A stretch of 11,641 nt of DNA from Blastocladiella britannica (GCA_025349905.2 MU625011.1:2578-14218); one strand, 5' to 3'; shown: positions 1-8,652, counted from the first letter of the stretch. Numbers and translations: made by a program. The notes: a model not told the origin generated them from the sequence alone.

Positions 1-41
1 TTTTTTTTGAAGCGGTACATTAAATTGACACTCTTAAACAG
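1..41 (+). other. 3' part of an intron in the methylenetetrahydrofolate reductase gene
   Basis: This AT-rich stretch begins with eight T residues and ends in ACAG immediately before the first codon of the conserved segment that follows. In the exon's reading frame it contains a TAA at 21-23, so it cannot be coding there. A branch-site-like TTGAC lies at 26-30. The 5' end of the intron lies outside the window. Confidence 0.85.
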
Positions 42-464
42 GCGTATCTCGAGTTTTTCATCTCTCCAGCGGCACTGGAGGCACTGCTCGCACACTTGGC
101 CAAGGTGGACAAGGATGGGATCATCACGTACCACGTCGTGACGCGCACCGGCGGAATTGAGGAGGTCCGCACCAACCATGAGGTGGACGCGGTCAACGCG
201 GTGACGTGGGGCGTGTTCCCGGGAAAGGAGGTGGTGCAGCCGACCATTGTCGACCTAGCATCGTTCATGGCGTGGCGCGACGAGGCTTACCTGCTGTGGG
301 ACTCGTGGGCGGCAGTGTACGACGCGGGATCGGCGGAGCGCGCGCTCGTGCAAGGCGTTGCCGCGGACTGGTGCCTGATGACGCTGGTGGACAATGACTT
401 TACTGCCCCCAAGGAGGCCTTATTTGATGTGTTGGCGGCAGCGGCTGCTGCTTTGTCAAAATGA
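42..464 (+). CDS. MTHFR: Methylenetetrahydrofolate reductase, last exon (C-terminal regulatory domain)
   Basis: This is the final exon (140 residues, stop TGA 462-464) of a eukaryotic methylenetetrahydrofolate reductase. The enzyme reduces 5,10-methylene-THF to 5-methyl-THF with NAD(P)H and FAD and supplies methyl groups for methionine synthesis in the cytosol. The exon opens AYLEFF, the block that follows a conserved phase-0 junction in animal enzymes. It continues with NAVTWGVFPGKEVVQPT, then FMAWRDEAYLLW and LVDNDF, all hallmark blocks of the C-terminal S-adenosylmethionine-binding (allosteric inhibition) domain. The catalytic TIM-barrel domain lies upstream of the window. The exon ends about where the family normally ends, with a short Ala-rich tail, and nothing suggests it is broken. 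The next gene starts only 43 nt downstream on the same strand. The family call is very secure. I cannot tell which fungal paralogue (MET12 or MET13 type) it is. Confidence 0.95.
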   Translation, partial: AYLEFFISPAALEALLAHLAKVDKDGIITYHVVTRTGGIEEVRTNHEVDAVNAVTWGVFPGKEVVQPTIVDLASFMAWRDEAYLLWDSWAAVYDAGSAERALVQGVAADWCLMTLVDNDFTAPKEALFDVLAAAAAALSK

Positions 465-507
465 ATAGAGCGAGTTGTTTTCTTTTTCTCACACGCGTAA
501 TCAAGCA
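465..507 (+). other. 43-nt spacer between MTHFR stop and the next start codon
   Basis: The spacer holds a pyrimidine-rich run at about 475-490, followed by an AG at 504-505 two bases before the ATG at 508. There is no room here for a conventional separate terminator and promoter. Either the MTHFR 3' end reaches into the next gene, or the next gene's promoter lies inside the MTHFR exon. The pyrimidine run plus AG could also be a 3' splice site of a 5'-UTR intron, but nothing here proves that. Confidence 0.5.
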
Positions 508-3500
508 ATGACACATTCAACCAATTCCGAGTCCATTTCGGACGCAATTGGAAAGCACCTGCAGCGCATTCAGCGCGAACGCAACAATGGTCGAGCGCTG
601 GCGCATCACCAGGTCCTTCCACCACCTCCGCCGGCGGCGTTGGAGCTCTTGCAGCGATCGCGCATGGCAACCGACTTTGCTCGCACACTCCCACCCATCG
701 ACTTTGCCGCCTTTTACAGTGAGGCGCTGACATCGTCGCCACCGGGCCCCGGCACTGGCCGCGCTCTAGCGCCTTTTATTGCTCCTATTACCGCGACCGA
801 TACCACATCCGCTCCTCCAAGACGCAAAAATACCCGCAATTCATTGCCTAAACCATCGCGTCCTGCCAGCAAGGCTCATCGCGTTCCGAGTAGCGACCTC
901 GATGAGGAGGGCAGTTCCTCTGCGGTGGACGAGGACGAAAATGTACGCGTCTCCATTCAGCGTTTACGTGCCAAACTGACAGCTGCATGCCTCCATTAGA
1001 ATGCACCTGCTGCACCGATTCCGGCTCCGGCTCTGACCCCGACCCCGGCATGGGCACAGACTCCAGATCCGGCCCCACTCACTGGCCCGTTCTTTCGTCG
1101 TCGCCGACCTTTCCTCCGCCGCCCGCTGCCGCCACCGGCCATTCCCAAGGCAGCGGCGCTTTCGGTCTGGTCCTTTACCGGTGACGGGGCTGCTGCCGGC
1201 CGCTCTCCAACGCCTCCACCGCCGCCATCATCTCCACCACCGGACTCGCTCCCGCCACCAAGAAAGCGATCGCGAACTGACGGCAACTTGAATGGAATTG
1301 CGCCGGCGCCAACAGCAGCAGCGGCGGTTGTGGTGGTGCCATTGGTGGCACACCACCGCCCCTCTGCAATCGCAGTGGTAGCAAGCAGCAGCAGCCCCGG
1401 CGCGGCTCACATGATGGACCAGGATCCGGCCGCGATACCTTCGCCCGTGTCGCTTTTCAGTGTCGGGCGAGCGTCTCCCCATGGTGACGATCAAATAGTC
1501 GCACGTCTTCCTCTCTTGGTTCCACCACGAGCGACCGCCGAGACTCCCCCACCGTCGGAGGACCTTGTCGATCTCTTGCAGCGTCTTCAATCACCCGAGG
1601 CACCTTTATCGCCGTCACCACCATTCTTGTCCATGGCTTTGTCGAGTGCGCGCGACGAACAGCAGCAGTGGCCGCTCGTTGTCCTGCAGAGCTCGCCCGA
1701 CCCGCCACCACCTGATTTTTTCGCTCCGAGCCCTCCGCCTTTTTCTCATCAGCAACAGCGACAACAACAACAATCGTCCCCACCACCTGCCCCTGCATTT
1801 TCGAGCCGACCGGTGCGACAGGCAAAACTGCAGGCGCGCAAAGAGACCAACCGGCAGCATATCGTATACGGCGACTTTGTCAAACTGCGCCCGTGGGAAC
1901 GCGGCGTGCCAGCGCCGCGCGACGAAGATGTGCGAGCGCCGACTCAAACGCAGCAGTCGACGGCGACTGGGCAAGAATCCCAGTCTTCGCCCACGAGCTC
2001 ACCGCGGAGCCCGCTGGGACCATGCGAGTGGCTCGGTCGGGTGTCTGAAATGGTGACTCCTCGTCGTGCGGCACCCCGCCCATCCTTTGACTCAGTTCGT
2101 CGCCAACTTCCGCCACCACCGCCACGGCTGCCGCCGGTAGCAGCAGCAGCGCCGCGCGTGATGCTTGAGTTTGGAAACCGCCAACGGCTCCAATCGGCTC
2201 GCCGTCAGGCAGCGTCACAGGCTCCTCGGGAGCGCGCCTCGGATCTCTTTGACCGCATGGTCATTTCCTCGTCCACGTTGCGCCATCGCGCCTCGCCGCA
2301 GACCACGCGGCGGGCGCGCGACGCCACTTCGAACGACGATGCACTACTCCCAGCTAGTGTCGCGACTTTGATGCGCCGCAGCCCCACGCAACCGGCGTTT
2401 GTGCGTGTTGCCGCTCGAACCTTGCGCAAGTCCCTATCGACCACCGTGGCCAATTCAGCGGCACCCGTGTCGCCACGGACTGCAAAGTCGAAAATATACG
2501 GCGAGATGGCTCGTAAGGTGACTGATATTGATGCCGACGCAACCCAAGCACTCTTCCAGGCCCGCCTTGAGCATGCGACGCTGTCCCCATCGAGAGCTTC
2601 GCGCGATGCCATGGTGCAAGTGGCAGCACGTTCTCTGGCGCGCCCCCGCAGCCCTCCTCGGATCCCGCGAGCTCCGAATCATCGTGGAGGCAGTGGTGGT
2701 CGGGGCAGCGTCGATCGCGGCCTTGCCTTTGTGGCGGCCATTGCTCAAAAGCAAAAACCATCGCCTGCTCCCAGCCGACCTCGCCGGTCCGTAGCGCACT
2801 CTGCACTTGCCACTCACCCCCACCGCCATAAGCGCAAATCCAAGAATCATATCCCGCGTCGCCGCCCCGAGCGGATATTTGACTCACAAACGTTGGAGCA
2901 TCCGTCCCTGGATTCCGAAGCTGTAGTTGCCCGCTTGCCGCCCTCACAGCGTATGTGCCTCTTACTTTCTTGATGTTTTTTCTGAATGCTGAAAATAAAA
3001 ATAAAAATAAAAATAAAATCAATAACAGATTTCACGGCCAGGGAGCTGATTCGGGAGCCTGAATTGGACGCATTCACACTGCCAACCATGACGCGACGGC
3101 CACGCACCTCAACGTGCCCGCATTCTGCTGATGCTGGTGCTTTCTCGGCTCCGACCGTGCGCCTGTGCGATGTCCAAGTCCGCGCAATGCTCCCTCCAAC
3201 GAGTTGCAGCTTTTGTCTGGTGGCCCATCTGTCGGGGGATGCACTCGAGTTCCGTGGCGCGTCGATCGAGGTACAGACGGGAACCGTTGGAGCAGCTGCG
3301 GCGATGGGCGTTGTCGTGGCTGAACTTGTGAGCAGCACGTCTTCTCCGAACGCGACCATGCTCCTTGCCGCCACGAGTTTCCTGGATCAGCAGCACGCCG
3401 CTCTCCTCACTGCGGGCGACCAGTTGCAGCCGCTCCAAGCACTTCTGGAATCCGCACTTGACCAGCTGACGAGCACGCCTCCATCGACACTGGAATCGCT

Positions 3501-6500
3501 GTCGGCCGTGTCTTGGTTGATACTGTGGACCCGCTTGGTGGATGGCCCGCCCTTGGACCAGTCGCGGCAGCTCGCGCTCTTGAAAGCGATCATGGATCAC
3601 GTCGGCGGGGATCCCCTTCGCACTGGGTACTTCGACGCATTTCAGGCTCTGTTTTTGGACCTGCTGGTTGCTCGTTCCACTACCGCTGTTCCCGCAGATC
3701 CAGAGACCGTGTTCTTGTCGCTCTTCCTAGACGCCAACCTCGGCACGCGCGAACAATGGCGCATATTGCTCCTGGCACACGCACTTGGAGATGCTTTACA
3801 ACCGACCAAGACTTTTGAGTCGTGGGCCGCGGTCAAGGCAATACTGACCCGCGGCGCGACACCCAGCACCACCACCGCAGCTACAGCAGAGCGGGCATTC
3901 TCATTCATGAGCGTATTTGCCCTGGTCGCAAACTACAAGTGGGACCCTCTCGCGGCAGCAAGGCTCTTGCCCGAGTGGCGAGATCTCTTGGTGGCCCCCG
4001 GATCCCTGCCCGCAGGCATGTCGATTGCGGCCGTGTATCCCACCCTTGCCAAGTTGCAAAATCAACACCAGACGGAACGAAATAGCGACTCGGGGGCTCT
4101 GATGGCGCTGTCAACATTGGAGCAAATGCTGTGGCTCCTGGACCATGTGCCGAAATCCGACATCTCGATGCTGGTGCTTCGTCTGTTGCCCACGCGCCTG
4201 TCCGCGCTCAGCCCCGCGCTGCAACGCTCCTTGCTTGCGGTTGCGCTTCGGTCACCGTCGCTGCATTTACGCGACCTTCTGGCAAAGCTCGAACCGATTC
4301 CCACCACCAATTTTGTCACGTTGGTGCTGGCCGATCTTGTTGCCGCCTTGTCGCAAGATGCGGTGCGTCTCTCGCAGGCACTCGAGTACGCGTTCTCGCT
4401 GCTTGAGCGCGGGATTGAGCTCGATTCGACTCTACAGTTCATGATTCTCAGCACCATTGTGCTTCCAACCTCGCGGAATCAAGCAGCGCTGCTCGAACCG
4501 CTGGTGTTGAGCCGCCCTCGCCTCTTTGCATCGTGGCTCTCGCCCGCGTCGGCTCCACCACCTATGGTCGCGCTCGCGCTCGAGCTGCTGTTTCGGCTGC
4601 TTCTGCGCCATGTCTCCCTCGATCCGCCACCCGCGTCGCGAAATATCTGGGACCAGTCCAGCATCGATCGGTCCAGCAGTAGCAGCGGTGGTGGTGGCAC
4701 ATCCCAGGACGAATTTTCAATGGATGACGACCTGTTTTTCGCTGCCGTTGAAGTGGAAACTGGATTCATGCATAAGGTTCGTCCTTCTCTCTCTTTTCGT
4801 TATAGTTTTATCTTAATTTCTCATACCTCACTCCAGCTTGCAGACGATATGGGACCGCTCCTGGACATTGTCGAATCACTGGTGATGGAGCACCCGACGA
4901 CTGTCAAACCCACTGACCTGCAAGTGGTGTCGCACGAGTGGCTCCCGCTCGTTCCACTCAGCAAATCCTTTGGAGCGCACCTGTTTCGCAACGCGATCGC
5001 CATCTCTGCCATGGCTATCAAGCTCTTTAGTGACGCCAAACACGATCGGTTTGACCTTGCTCTCAGCCGTACCGGTCATTTCCGGTGGCCCTCGCCGTCC
5101 GTGTCGTTGCCAATCCGTGCTGCGCGCGCCATGACACTCGCGATTCAATTGCTGCACGTGGGATGCCATGTACGGTCATTTCCTTTTTTTTAATCCTTGA
5201 TCCTCAGATAGTAGCACATGCTCACAAAGGGTTTATATAGCTCAGCGACAAGAAGATCATGGAGCTCTTTGCGCTGTGTGCATTTTGCGAGGGGCCCGAC
5301 GCGCTGGCCCTCAATCTCATTCGGCGCATTCTATTGGTGAGTGAGGGCAATACTCTGTTGAGTCCTTGCCTTGATCATTTGCATGCCATTTCGTTTCGGT
5401 CTCGCGCCAGTGCTGTTGAGGGTATGTATATGCTTTGCAGCGCCGGAAATAGAAATCACCAATATTGGCGCATGATAGACATTTTCGGGCTCGTAGTGCG
5501 ATCCATCAAGGCCGATCGGGACCAGCTTCGCGCACGGGTGTTTCGTCTTCTTCCCTCCCTTCAAATCATGCACAATGTTGTCGAGCAAGTCACGGTCTGT
5601 TTGCTTCTTTATTTTCTCTTGGTGCGTACAACTGAAAAAAAAAAAAAAAAAATCACTAGTCAATCAAGGGTGCCTCCGTGCAGCCTCTCCACGAGCTGAT
5701 CATGGCCATCTCGTTTGAAGCGACCATCGGCTCGATCGCCCTCCCGCCCGAATTCACAGTGTTTGCGACGCAATACCAGCACGCGCGGTCGCCCGTCGAT
5801 TCGCTTTCGGGACTGCTGCGGTCCGTTCGCGCACACAGCACCAACATTCCCGTGTACACCCGTGATGGTGCGGCGTTCCCGGAACTCGCACACCTGTCGC
5901 TCGAGCTCCGGTTTGTCGTCGACAAGTTTGACGAGCACTTTGACCAGGCCAGTGCGGGATTGAGCGCGATGCTCGCGCGCTTGTGGGCACAGATGGCGAG
6001 GGACAGTAATGGTTCGCACCAGTCGTATGCCAATGAACGATCGGTTCACGGAGAGTGCATGGCAGGGCGGCAGACATGTGCTCGGCATGAACGGCTGCGC
6101 GCGTTTCTGGTGTGGCGGCACGTGGACCGGCGTGTGCGGTATGCGCACGATCCCACGGCCCTGGCCAAGGCGCTGGCGGTGATTGTCACCGTGTACGGGT
6201 CGCTCCAGGCCGCGTGGTGTCCGCGGGAACTGGCGCCGCTGTGGCCGCACATTGGACGCATCTTGCACATTGTTCAGGTATTTCGGTTTTTCTTGACTGC
6301 ATGCCGCAGCATATACTGACCAATCTTATAATTCAGGCAAATACTCCCGGCGCCCGCCTCGTTGCCGGCGAGCTGGCAGCGATTGCGGCCGCGTCCACGC
6401 ACATGCAACAAATTTCGTACCTCAGCGAGATCGACCGGCTGCCGGACCCGTATGCGCGGATCGTGTGGTCGGTTCCGCGAGTCTGCTTTGCGGCGTTGCT

Positions 6501-6950
6501 CCCTGCGATCGCGCGGATCACGGCATTCGTGTTTCCCACCACCTGTGGGTTGCAAGCGATGGCGGAAGCACTGTTGATGGTGCCGGGTTCTAAAACGCAT
6601 GGTTCTTTATCCACTGTGACGGCGGTTACGGACGGGCCGGCGACAGGTGGGATGATGCTAGATCATGATGTACGTCCATTTCATTTTTCCAGAAACATTT
6701 GCTGACTTAAAATTGGACATATATACAGTCGACCGCCCGCTTCTTTACGCAAGCGATGCGACTGTGGGCTGCAGGTGCATTCACTGATCCGGTCGTGCGC
6801 GAGTACCTTCAGGTCACGGGACCGGCGTTTGAGCGGCACATCGAAGCGCAACGGCCGGTATTGGTTCCGATCTTTCAGCATGCGTACTTGGTGCCGAGCG
6901 GCATGGGCTGCATCCCCCTTGCCACCGACATGCAGCTCCTACTGCTCTGA
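508..6950 (+). CDS. Large disordered-plus-solenoid nuclear protein, candidate Mus7/Mms22-type repair scaffold (nine exons)
   Basis: Exons 508-942, 1000-2950, 3029-4776, 4837-5169, 5241-5421, 5479-5594, 5684-6277, 6337-6669 and 6729-6950 join in phase into about 1,970 residues. ATG 508 is the first in frame and the stop is TGA 6948-6950. Residues 1-795 are Pro/Ala/Ser/Arg-rich and look disordered, with basic clusters at 178-186 (RRRRPFLRR) and 233-237 (RKRSR) that suggest nuclear import. A less biased patch lies at 415-448 (RPVRQAKLQARK..HIVYGDFVKLRPWERG). Two related motifs lie at 612-622 (FVRVAARTLRK) and 683-693 (MVQVAARSLAR), separated by a D/T-rich patch (644-669). From 796 (FTARELIREPELDAFTLP) to the end, leucine-rich helices resemble an alpha-solenoid. 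This layout, the length and the AAR patches recall fungal Mus7/Mms22, which works with cullin Rtt101 and Mms1 at stalled forks. That comparison is from memory. I am confident of the gene (0.85) but not of the family (about 0.35). Other long helical-repeat nuclear proteins are possible. Confidence 0.8.
943..999 (+). other. Intron 1 of the large plus-strand gene (57 nt)
   Basis: The donor is GTACGC, the acceptor is ATTAG, and a clean CTGAC branch site lies at 976-980, about 20 nt before the acceptor. The length is a multiple of three and the phase is 0. Its last three bases are an in-frame TAG, which is why exons 1 and 2 look like two separate reading frames if the intron is missed. Confidence 0.85.
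2951..3028 (+). other. Intron 2 of the large plus-strand gene (78 nt) with an ATAAAA repeat
   Basis: The donor is GTATGT followed by a T-rich run, and the acceptor is AACAG. The phase is 1 on both sides, so the split codon reads His (C + AT). The first reading frame stops at 2971-2973 inside the intron and the next one opens through it, so splicing is required. The 3' half is an ATAAAA-type tandem repeat. Confidence 0.85.
2992..3019 (+). repeat. ATAAAA hexanucleotide microsatellite inside intron 2
   Basis: T residues fall at 2996, 3002, 3008 and 3014 (six-base period) and then at 3019. The run lies between the donor-side pyrimidine tract and the acceptor of intron 2. Its length may vary between isolates without affecting the protein. 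Confidence 0.8.
4777..4836 (+). other. Intron 3 of the large plus-strand gene (60 nt, no in-frame stop)
   Basis: The donor GTTCGT is followed at once by a long CT-rich run, and the acceptor is CTCCAG. The phase is 0. The intron is 60 nt long and has no in-frame stop, so the reading frame runs straight through it. Its base composition (T-rich against GC-rich exons) and splice signals argue that it is an intron. Retention would add 20 residues after His-Lys at the end of exon 3. Confidence 0.8.
5170..5240 (+). other. Intron 4 of the large plus-strand gene (71 nt)
   Basis: The donor is GTACGG followed by a T-rich run with an in-frame TAA, and the acceptor is TATATAG. The phase is 0 on both sides. 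The 71-nt length shifts the frame if unspliced, so removal is needed to join ..LLHVGCH to LSDKKIMELF... Confidence 0.82.
5422..5478 (+). other. Intron 5 of the large plus-strand gene (57 nt, no in-frame stop)
   Basis: The donor is a consensus GTATGT and the acceptor is GATAG. The phase is 1 on both sides, giving an Asp codon (G + AC) at the junction. It is 57 nt long and stop-free, so it could be retained and would then add 19 residues. The retained peptide (Met/Tyr/Asn/Trp-rich) is unlike the flanking helical sequence, which supports splicing. Confidence 0.7.
5595..5683 (+). other. Intron 6 of the large plus-strand gene (89 nt) with an A18 run
   Basis: The chosen donor is GTCTGT, followed by a T-rich tract, and the acceptor is GTGCAG. 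The phase is 0. An alternative donor, GTGCGT at 5622, is also in phase and would add nine hydrophobic residues. I prefer 5595 because the T-rich tract right after the donor is seen in most other introns here. An uninterrupted run of 18 A lies at 5635-5652. Confidence 0.7.
6278..6336 (+). other. Intron 7 of the large plus-strand gene (59 nt)
   Basis: The donor is GTATTT followed by a T-rich run. A CTGAC branch site lies at 6316-6320 and the acceptor is ATTCAG. The phase is 0. An in-frame TGA at 6317-6319 makes splicing necessary. Confidence 0.85.
6670..6728 (+). other. Intron 8 of the large plus-strand gene (59 nt)
   Basis: The donor is GTACGT followed by a T-rich tract. A CTGAC branch site lies at about 6712-6716 and the acceptor is TATACAG. 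The phase is 0 on both sides. It joins ..MMLDHD to STARFFTQAMRLW.. Confidence 0.85.
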
Positions 6951-7098
6951 TGCGGTTGTACAGACTATTATATATTTCTCTCGAGTTATTCCATGGATTC
7001 CACTGTGAGCAACACGCGCACATATCTCCCTCCTTCCACCCCTTTTCCATTTCATGCTCGTTCGGAAATACACAAACAATTACAACCCCTCTCTCTCA
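6951..7098. other. 148-nt convergent spacer (two 3' ends)
   Basis: The plus-strand gene and the minus-strand ceramidase gene stop facing each other across this stretch. It is AT-richer than the coding DNA and pyrimidine-rich on the plus strand. I see no canonical AATAAA on the plus strand and no RNA gene. The two 3' UTRs probably overlap. Confidence 0.6.
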
Positions 7099-8517
7099 CT
7101 ACATTCCCGACCGGTCGGCGCGACGCTCACGCAGGCGCAGGCTCGGACGCTCTCCGTCAATGGGCGTGGGCGGTGCCGTGATTGGCGTCTGTGGCCGGGA
7201 TATGGCCTGGGAGAGCGCTTCGCTGAACGACACCCACACGGGCGAAAACAGTTTGGGACCGGCAGCCGAAAGAGGTCTTGCAGGTTGTGACGCGAGCGCC
7301 GAGAGTGGCTGATGGTGTTGTTGTTGCAGCTGTGGCCGCATGGTCGAGAGGTCAAGTGCAGAAGGACGGCGGCCACCGCCCCCGCTGCTGGTGCCATGCG
7401 TTGTGGTGGGTAGCTGGGACTCGGCAAGTGGCTCAGCGATGTCGATGGTTGCGGCAGCAGCAGCGCAGGCAGCTACAGCAGCGGCAGTGGCCGCAGACAG
7501 AGTGACGCAGCCAGCGCTCCCAATGTGGCGAGCCGACTTGGCCGAAAAGTGAATCACGGGAAATATGCCAAAGATGCGCGTGTGAAGGCGGACGCCCGGG
7601 ACATGATGGATATGTTTCAGTCGAATGTACATCATGGCCTCTAGCCATTGAATGCCAGCGATGGAGGTCCCAATGTGCCAGAAACAGTGCAAGTACAGCT
7701 GCTCGATGTGGTGGCAAAAGATTTGATCCAGTTCCTGTAGGAATGCAATCACATTGAGATTTGTCCAAAGGATTTAAAGAAAAGAGCAGGCATACCCATG
7801 CCGTGAACGACGCCATCAAGGTCGCAAAGCCAACGACAAAGGCGCGCTTCAAGATCGGATCGCTCTTAGTAAATGTCAACGGAAGCACGAGGATCGGCGC
7901 CATGAGGGCTCCAAACAGAATGTGGAACGTCACCACCAGGCGGAAGTAAACGTGGGCGAACGCGTAAGCAAATCCGGCGATCCACATGGTCACTGGAAGC
8001 CAGGGGTAGCGGTTTTGCGGCCACTTTTCGATGGCAATGTAGCACATGATTTGGGCCATGAAGATCATGGGCAGCTCGTCCAGCAGCTGTTATATATATG
8101 TGTGAGTTAGCGAGAGAGCAAAGTCATTATTGATAAAATACCTGGGCCTCATAGAGAAGCGTGCCGTGAAAGCAAAGGCTTCCGAGGCCGACGAGTGAGA
8201 GAAAGAGCGGTGCGAGCTGGAAGCGGCGCTCAAGGCCAAGAACCCGTGCCCGCCGAAAGAGCATGATGCCCACGCCAATGGTGATGGCATTGGAGGTGGA
8301 ATTGAAGAACTCGGCCACATAGTGAGATACAGCGTAGTTGGTCTCACACCACTTATGTAGTTCAGTGCCCGAGGGTGAGGAACTTTTAAGGACAATCAAA
8401 AACTAGTTTGCATATGCATACATCCACGGACGCCGTGACTGGGCCCCAGTACCCAGCGTAATCAGCGACTGTTTTATTTGCGTATTCAACGATTGGATCA
8501 GAACCAGTCATATTCAT
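7099..8517 (-). CDS. Alkaline ceramidase (ACER / YPC1-YDC1 family), four exons, long low-complexity tail
   Basis: Exons 8517-8422, 8351-8142, 8086-7796 and 7734-7099 join at phase 0 into 410 residues. The product is a seven-pass ER/Golgi membrane enzyme that hydrolyses ceramide to a sphingoid base and a fatty acid. Family blocks appear in order: GYWGPVTASVDWCETNY (22-38), AEFFNSTSN (45-53), GSLCFHGTLLYEAQLLDELPMI (88-109, spanning the exon 2/3 junction) and LHCFWH (214-219), then RLHTRIFGIFPVI. Zn-site residues of human ACER3 map to S90, H94, D105, H215 and H219, and the Ca-site set to D32, W33, E35, N37 and E46, so the active site looks intact. N14-K-T is a possible glycosylation site in the lumenal N-terminus. 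Residues 263-410 form an Ala/Gln/Ser/Pro-rich tail absent from the roughly 270-residue animal enzymes. ATG 8517 follows an in-frame TAA directly. A second in-frame ATG is at 8511. Confidence 0.93.
7735..7795 (-). other. Ceramidase intron 3 (61 nt)
   Basis: On the minus strand the donor is GTATGC followed by a CT-rich run, and the acceptor is CTACAG. The phase is 0. Removal joins ..SFTAW to ELDQIFC.., restoring the conserved W..D.IFC spacing of alkaline ceramidases. The upstream frame otherwise continues into a Cys/Asn/Pro-rich extension that does not match the family. Confidence 0.9.
8087..8141 (-). other. Ceramidase intron 2 (55 nt)
   Basis: On the minus strand the donor is GTATTT, a CTAAC branch-like site follows, then a (TA)n run and the acceptor AACAG. 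The phase is 0. Splicing creates the invariant ..YEAQ-LLDELPMI.. block, so these boundaries are very secure. Confidence 0.95.
8352..8421 (-). other. Ceramidase intron 1 (70 nt, AAG acceptor)
   Basis: On the minus strand the donor is GTATGC and the acceptor is the less common ATAAG. The phase is 0. The junction reproduces the family block TASVD-WCE exactly, which outweighs the weak acceptor. A candidate AG further upstream (AAAAG) would be out of phase. Confidence 0.85.
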
Positions 8518-8600
8518 TTATATGATTGCTGAGATGAATCCGTGCCTGGGCCAAATCGTTTGATGGAATGCGCATGGGGTGGGCGCTCAGTTACTGCCAT
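8514..8600 (-). promoter_or_regulatory. 28-codon upstream ORF whose stop overlaps the ceramidase start
   Basis: On the minus strand an ATG in strong context (ACCATGG, 8600-8598) opens a 28-residue reading frame starting MAVTERPPH. It ends at TGA 8516-8514, which overlaps the ceramidase ATG (8517-8515) as ATGA. It is in a different frame from the ceramidase. If the mRNA starts upstream of 8600, ceramidase translation would depend on reinitiation or leaky scanning. The transcription start is not visible from sequence, so function is inferred. Confidence 0.4.
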
Positions 8601-8605
8601 GGTGA

Positions 8606-8640
8606 ACGATAATATTATAATTGTAAATATGATATATCGT
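8606..8640. repeat. AT-rich imperfect inverted repeat
   Basis: ACGAT at 8606-8610 pairs with ATCGT at 8636-8640, and neighbouring ATAT runs extend the arms with one unpaired base. The interior is almost wholly A/T. It lies just upstream of the short upstream ORF, where the ceramidase promoter should be. Chance is possible at this AT content. Confidence 0.4.
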
Positions 8641-8652
8641 AAAAGAAAGTGT

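Noticed and set aside
1000..1290. A separate gene start near 1288, with positions 508-999 as its own small gene
   Set aside because: The stop at 997-999 is the last three bases of a good intron (donor 943, CTGAC branch, TAG acceptor). The frame before and after is the same and open from 1000 to 2950, so it is one gene.
2986..3028. An apparent protein start giving alternating Lys-Ile repeats (MLKIKIKIK..)
   Set aside because: This is the translation of the ATAAAA microsatellite at the end of intron 2. The real reading frame enters by splicing at 3029.
5422..5440. A 19-nt mini-intron from GTATGT to the TTGCAG at 5440
   Set aside because: It is far too short for a spliceosomal intron of this genome. 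The acceptor at 5478 gives a 57-nt intron in the correct phase.
7433..7795. Continuation of the ceramidase exon 3 frame as an independent minus-strand protein
   Set aside because: After the Trp codon at 7798-7796 the frame runs through an intron with good donor and acceptor. The conserved ELDQIFC..HCFWH blocks lie in exon 4, joined at phase 0.
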